DNA from: JAGQPD01 sp020426865
Lineage (GTDB): Bacteria; Planctomycetota; Planctomycetia; Pirellulales; Pirellulaceae
Assembly (NCBI GenBank): GCA_041399065.1
Contig: JAWKTN010000011.1
Span: forward strand, 62,001 to 126,000
Length of the DNA stretch: 64,000 bases
Direction: 5' to 3'
How positions within the stretch are numbered: the stretch's first letter is position 1; every line of letters starts with the position of its first letter. Made by a program: the position numbers and the translations under genes. Shown here one piece after another: positions 60,220-64,000 of the stretch. The notes under the pieces were generated by a model. The model worked only from the letters and a program-made list of their open reading frames with translations, did not search any database and was not told the DNA's origin.

Positions 60220-62133
60220 ATGGAACATGAAGCGAAAGGTGCGCGAGCGAGCGGGGTAGAGCCGCCGCCGTCAGCCGCGGCTGTTCCGTCAGACGTGAGC
60301 GGATTGGACGTTCGCGACGGCCGATGGCGGCGGATCCACATAGCCTTGGATGACGCGATCCGGACGCACAGCAAGCGACCGCTGTTTCTCGCCGACGTGG
60401 TGGCATACGCCGCGCGGCTGGTGGATGCCAGTTACTGTGGTTATTTCTCGCCGGATGACATTGGACAATGGAAGGCAGTTGCGGAGTATCCGACCACTGA
60501 GCGCAGTCGGTTTCGACCGGACCCGCAGATTCTCAGTTCGGCATTGGCTGAGGCACTGCAGTCGCACGAGGTGTGCACGGCGAATCTTGCTGTCAGCCGT
60601 GGCCCGGGGGCTAGTCGAGTGGCTGTGGTCCCGGTCAGTGTCACGGCCCGTCGTCCGGAAGCTCTGGTGGCAGTTTTGAGTGGTCCGGAGGCGTTGGACG
60701 CATCGGCAATCGTCGTTTTGCAATTGGTCGTCACGCACGTGGCGCGGTGGGACCATGATCACCAAACGACCGCCCTGGACTTCGAGGCGCGAACCGCAAG
60801 TGCATGCACGGAGCTCGTGAATCGGATTCAAATGTCGACTGACCTCGATCACGCTTGTCACGTCTTGGTCAATGAGCTGCAGCAATTTGTGGGTTGCAGT
60901 CAAGTTGCTGTCGCCATGAACACGGCAACACGAGGTTTGCGGATGCGGGCGATATCGGGCATATCAGATTTCGATCAACACGGGACATTGGCTGAGCAGT
61001 TGAGGAACGTCATGGACGAGTCGTCGATTCGTGGAGCGATAGCGGTATGGCCGCCGTTAGAGGCCACCGACCGTCACGCCATGATTGCTCACCGACGTTT
61101 TCACGAACAGATGCGTGACGAGGCGATCATCAGCAGTCCGCTCAAGACAACTGCCGGCGAGCAGATTGGAAGCTGGGTGTTCTTGGGTAGTCGCGCGACA
61201 CTGCACAGTGAGACGTCGCTGCGGACGATCGAAGCGCTCGCGCCGCATATTGCATCGGCGTTGTATTTGCGTCGGGAGGCCGAGCCGAGCAAGCTGCTGA
61301 AGGCGATACGGCTAGTGCTCGGCGTTGGTGAGACGAAACAACGTCGAATAGCGCGTTGGTCGATCGCAGGCGTCACGGCACTTACTCTGATGATGCCAAT
61401 TCCGTACCGAGTGGCAGCGGATTGTCGGCTTGAGCCGAACGAAAGGCGGTACGCGGTCGCGCCGTACGCAGGGATTTTGCGTGAGTCGTTCGTGGAGCCT
61501 GGCGAGGTTGTCAAGCCCTCCCAAGTGTTGGCCAGAATGGATGATCGAGAATTGGGATTGGAGTTAGCTAGTGAAACCGCCAAACGCAGTCGGGCGCTGA
61601 AGGAACGCGACGTGGCCATGGCGGGACAACGAATCGCTGAAGGGCAGATGGCGGCATTCGAAGCAGAACGACTGGATCGACGCATCGCCCTGCTGAAGTA
61701 CCGCCAGGAGAATTTGGAGATTCGCAGCCCGATTGGTGGAGTGATTCTGACTAACGACCTGGAAGATGCCGCAGGGGTACCTGTCGAAGTTGGTGAAGTC
61801 CTCTTCGAGATCGCTCCGTTGACTCCGGTTAAACTCGAAGTCGCCATTCCGGAGGAGGACATTGCCTATCTACGCGAAGGTCAGCGCGTCGCAGCCCGAT
61901 TAGACGGGTTTAGTGAAGGAAAAGTCAGCAGCGTCGTCAAGAGCATACACCCGCGGGCCGAGGTGTTGGACGGGCAAAACGTGTTCATTGTTGAGGCTGA
62001 GATCAGCAATGAACGGGGGCAGTTGCGGCCTGGCATGAGCGGGCACGCGAGGGTCCGCACGGCTTGGAAGCCGGTAGCATGGATCTGGTTGCACAAAGCA
62101 TGGTATCGAGCACGCGTGATGCTAGGAGTCTAA
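60220..62133 (+). CDS. GAF domain protein fused to a membrane-anchored HlyD adaptor
   Basis: A 637-residue fusion from ATG 60220 (GAGGTAAAG upstream). Residues 30-180 and 185-360 look like two GAF-type sensing domains in the cytoplasm (VVAYAARLVDASYCGYFSPD; LDHACHVLVNELQQFVGCSQ). One membrane helix follows (about 378-400; RWSIAGVTALTLMMPIPYRV). The outer part is HlyD-like: YAVAPYAGILRESFVEPGEV, VVKPSQVLARMDDRELGLEL, coils, RSPIGGVILTNDLEDAAGVP and VKLEVAIPEEDIAYLREGQR. This would let a cytoplasmic signal gate the adaptor. It precedes the M50-like gene by 3 bp. Confidence 0.88.
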   Translation: MEHEAKGARASGVEPPPSAAAVPSDVSGLDVRDGRWRRIHIALDDAIRTHSKRPLFLADVVAYAARLVDASYCGYFSPDDIGQWKAVAEYPTTERSRFRPDPQILSSALAEALQSHEVCTANLAVSRGPGASRVAVVPVSVTARRPEALVAVLSGPEALDASAIVVLQLVVTHVARWDHDHQTTALDFEARTASACTELVNRIQMSTDLDHACHVLVNELQQFVGCSQVAVAMNTATRGLRMRAISGISDFDQHGTLAEQLRNVMDESSIRGAIAVWPPLEATDRHAMIAHRRFHEQMRDEAIISSPLKTTAGEQIGSWVFLGSRATLHSETSLRTIEALAPHIASALYLRREAEPSKLLKAIRLVLGVGETKQRRIARWSIAGVTALTLMMPIPYRVAADCRLEPNERRYAVAPYAGILRESFVEPGEVVKPSQVLARMDDRELGLELASETAKRSRALKERDVAMAGQRIAEGQMAAFEAERLDRRIALLKYRQENLEIRSPIGGVILTNDLEDAAGVPVEVGEVLFEIAPLTPVKLEVAIPEEDIAYLREGQRVAARLDGFSEGKVSSVVKSIHPRAEVLDGQNVFIVEAEISNERGQLRPGMSGHARVRTAWKPVAWIWLHKAWYRARVMLGV

Positions 62134-62136
62134 CCG

Positions 62137-64000
62137 GTGGCCGATCGCGTAGAAACTGCTGCTGTACCCGCAACGGCCGAACTCGGAAACATCGTTCTGA
62201 CGCTGCGCTCCGACCTGAAGTTCAAGCTGCAAAGGCACGCCGGAAAGGAGTGCTATCTGGTGGAAGACGAGACGAACTCGCGTTTTTACCGGATCGGCAT
62301 TGCGGAGTACATGTTTATGTCACTTCTGGACGGCACGTGTTCCGTGACCGATGCCCTGGCATACGCCGCTGGAAGATTGGGACGTTCAGCGTTTACCCAA
62401 CACGACGCTGCTGCATTAATCAAGTGGCTGATGGACTGCCAGTTGGCATATACGGAATCGTCCCGAGATGCGGAGAAACTCCATCGGTCAGCCGGGCAGG
62501 CGGCACGCCAGAAACGCATGCAGTGGCTCAATCCGCTAATGATCAAGATGCCGCTGGGAAGTCCCGACCGGGTGCTTCAACAGTGGATACCGCGACTGGA
62601 ATGGATTGCCAGTTGGGGATTTTTTGTGGTTTGGTGTATGACGATGACGATTGCTGCGCAACAGTTGTCGCAGCACTGGCTGGAATTTCGGCATGGCGCG
62701 TCCGGCGTGCTCGCTCTTGACAACTGGTTGTACATTGGATTGGCCTGGCTGATACTAAAGGCGCTGCATGAGACTTCGCATGCAGTCTTCTGCCGTCGGT
62801 TTGGTGGACGGGTTCGTGAAGTGGGCGTACTGTGGATCTTGTTCGCACCGATTCCCTATGTCGATGTGACATCAGCGTGGCGATTCGATTCGAAATGGCA
62901 GCGCATCGCAGTATCGCTTGCGGGCATGTACGTTGAATTGTTTTGCGGCGCCTTGGCGGTCATCGCCTGGTGCCATCTGGACGATGGCGTGTTGCGACAG
63001 GCGGCATACAACACAGTTTTATTGGCCAGCTTGACGACACTCCTTTTCAATGCCAACCCGCTGATGCGTTTTGATGGCTACTACATCCTCGCCGACTATG
63101 TGGAAATACCAAATCTATATCATCTCGGCCAGCAGTACTTGTACTATCTCGGGCGTCGCTATTGGTTGGGGATTAAGCCGACGAAAGGGCCTGACTTGAC
63201 CCCTGCCACGGCGTGGGTCGTCAAGGTCTATGGTTTGGCCGCCTGCTGTTGGAGGATCGTCGTCTCGATCGGCCTGCTGATCGGTGCCTCGGCACTACTG
63301 GCGGGCGCAGGGTTCGTCGTGGCCCTGGTTGCCGGTGCCATGTGGATGGCATCACCCCTACGTGGCGTGTGGAAGTATGCAACGGGAGACAATAACCTTG
63401 GTTCCCCAAATTGGAGTTGGTGCCTATCGGTAACTACGATCGCGATCGTGACAATTAGTGCGAGCCTGCGGTGGATTCCCGAACCGGGTGGTATTCGTGC
63501 TCCCGGCGTCGTGGCGTACGAAGATCAACAGAGTGTCCGCGCGCCACACGACGGTTTCGTCAAACACGTACTTGTTGCCGATGGTCAACGTGTTGAGGCC
63601 GGGCAACTACTGATCGAATTGGAAAATCGCGAACTTCGTTGTGAAGTTGGTGAGCTGAATGCACAGATCGAACAATCGGTTCTACGGGGGCGAACGCTGC
63701 AACATCGAAATGAGATCGCCGCATACCAAGCAGAATGTGACTATCGAGCGTCGCTCAGCCAGCGGCACGAAGAACTTTGTCGGCAGCTCGCGGATTCACG
63801 GATCTGTGCTGTTCGAGCAGGCATTGTTGTCCGGCGAGACCTGGATGCGTTGCAGGGAACGTACGTTAGCGAAGGGGCGGTCCTGTTGGTGTTAGGCGAC
63901 GAGCGCGACAAAGAAATAAACATCGCGATCGCCCAAGACGACGTGCCGTATTTTCACTCGCACGTGTCAGCATCCGTTTTGGCGTTCTTGCCCGGCAGCC
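62137..64000 (+). CDS. PqqD-like/M50-like membrane protein fused to HlyD (cut by window edge)
   Basis: An open frame from GTG 62137 (AGGAG nine bases upstream) to the window end, 621 codons seen. Residues 20-110 form a PqqD-like peptide-binding fold (RFYRIGIAEYMFMSLLDGTC). About six to eight membrane helices follow, with HETSH at 211-215 (site-2-protease zinc motif HExxH) and NANPLMRFDGYYILADY near 305-321, which gives the third ligand Asp. After about residue 430 a HlyD part starts (GVVAYEDQQSVRAPHDGFVK, then HVLVADGQRVEAGQLLIELE). A second lipoyl half, ICAVRAGIVVRRDLDALQGT, appears at about 560, and it is cut before the end. It could be a protease or a channel-like scaffold that has kept the M50 fold. 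Confidence 0.9.
   Translation, partial: MADRVETAAVPATAELGNIVLTLRSDLKFKLQRHAGKECYLVEDETNSRFYRIGIAEYMFMSLLDGTCSVTDALAYAAGRLGRSAFTQHDAAALIKWLMDCQLAYTESSRDAEKLHRSAGQAARQKRMQWLNPLMIKMPLGSPDRVLQQWIPRLEWIASWGFFVVWCMTMTIAAQQLSQHWLEFRHGASGVLALDNWLYIGLAWLILKALHETSHAVFCRRFGGRVREVGVLWILFAPIPYVDVTSAWRFDSKWQRIAVSLAGMYVELFCGALAVIAWCHLDDGVLRQAAYNTVLLASLTTLLFNANPLMRFDGYYILADYVEIPNLYHLGQQYLYYLGRRYWLGIKPTKGPDLTPATAWVVKVYGLAACCWRIVVSIGLLIGASALLAGAGFVVALVAGAMWMASPLRGVWKYATGDNNLGSPNWSWCLSVTTIAIVTISASLRWIPEPGGIRAPGVVAYEDQQSVRAPHDGFVKHVLVADGQRVEAGQLLIELENRELRCEVGELNAQIEQSVLRGRTLQHRNEIAAYQAECDYRASLSQRHEELCRQLADSRICAVRAGIVVRRDLDALQGTYVSEGAVLLVLGDERDKEINIAIAQDDVPYFHSHVSASVLAFLPGS

Overview
The window looks like a planctomycete chromosome, most like the Pirellulales. 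This rests on gene content alone: a DUF1501 plus PSCyt1/DUF1549/DUF1553 pair, a very large PVC-type dehydrogenase/HEAT/cytochrome c protein, a DUF1571 protein, paired ECF sigma and zinc-finger anti-sigma genes, lipid A genes (lpxC, lpxA) and many lineage-style hypothetical proteins. Genes are moderately GC-rich and lie on both strands in short operons. Many starts are GTG or TTG.

Layout. 1-3.2 kb: chemotaxis operon (cheA, cheW, start of an MCP) on the minus strand. 3.4-7.2 kb: PVC cytochrome/dehydrogenase. 7.2-12.3 kb: an eroded accessory island with a truncated antitoxin-like gene, an IS3-type transposase fragment, an Rhs C-terminal fragment, group II intron 3' remnants, dispersed palindromic repeats in inverted orientation, short tandem repeats, and a SET-domain gene. 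12.3-14.9 kb: a lone Flp-type pilin (56 aa), a Cys-rich secreted protein, and an ECF sigma/anti-sigma pair. 15-19 kb: glcDEF glycolate oxidase operon. 19-24.3 kb: membrane protein, DUF1501, PSD1 cytochrome protein, Ser/Thr kinase. 24.5-28.8 kb: sugar ABC importer whose ATPase gene is frameshifted and whose permease has an extra soluble domain. 28.9-36.2 kb: DUF423, ThiF/MoeB, an ECF sigma, hypotheticals, an inositol monophosphatase family enzyme and a secreted helical protein. 36.3-39.8 kb: a Rab/Ras-like small GTPase, a large membrane-anchored OmpA-like protein and a coiled-coil protein in one minus-strand group. 40.1-45.5 kb: a predicted outer-membrane beta-barrel, then ompH/skp, lpxC, lpxA and a Gfo/Idh/MocA oxidoreductase, i.e. 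envelope biogenesis.

45.8-48.1 kb is an array of about 16 copies of a ~144 bp unit, each carrying a long imperfect inverted repeat and a T-tract. It sits between the divergent ompH gene and an FHA-GAF histidine kinase. 50-54.9 kb: metallo-beta-lactamase fold hydrolase, DUF1571 protein, alpha/beta hydrolase, putative molybdenum carrier, rsmH and a small membrane protein in the ftsL position.

55.2-64.0 kb is the most interesting stretch: five consecutive plus-strand genes coding for a TolC-like outer-membrane protein, a short SecA-like ATPase, a HlyD-type adaptor, a GAF domain fused to a membrane HlyD adaptor, and a PqqD-like/M50-like/HlyD protein that runs off the window. I infer a dedicated export machine combining a SecA-type motor, an intramembrane zinc-protease-like membrane component and a TolC/HlyD conduit. 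No substrate gene is visible in the window. All functional statements come from reading the sequence and recalled family knowledge; no database search was run.
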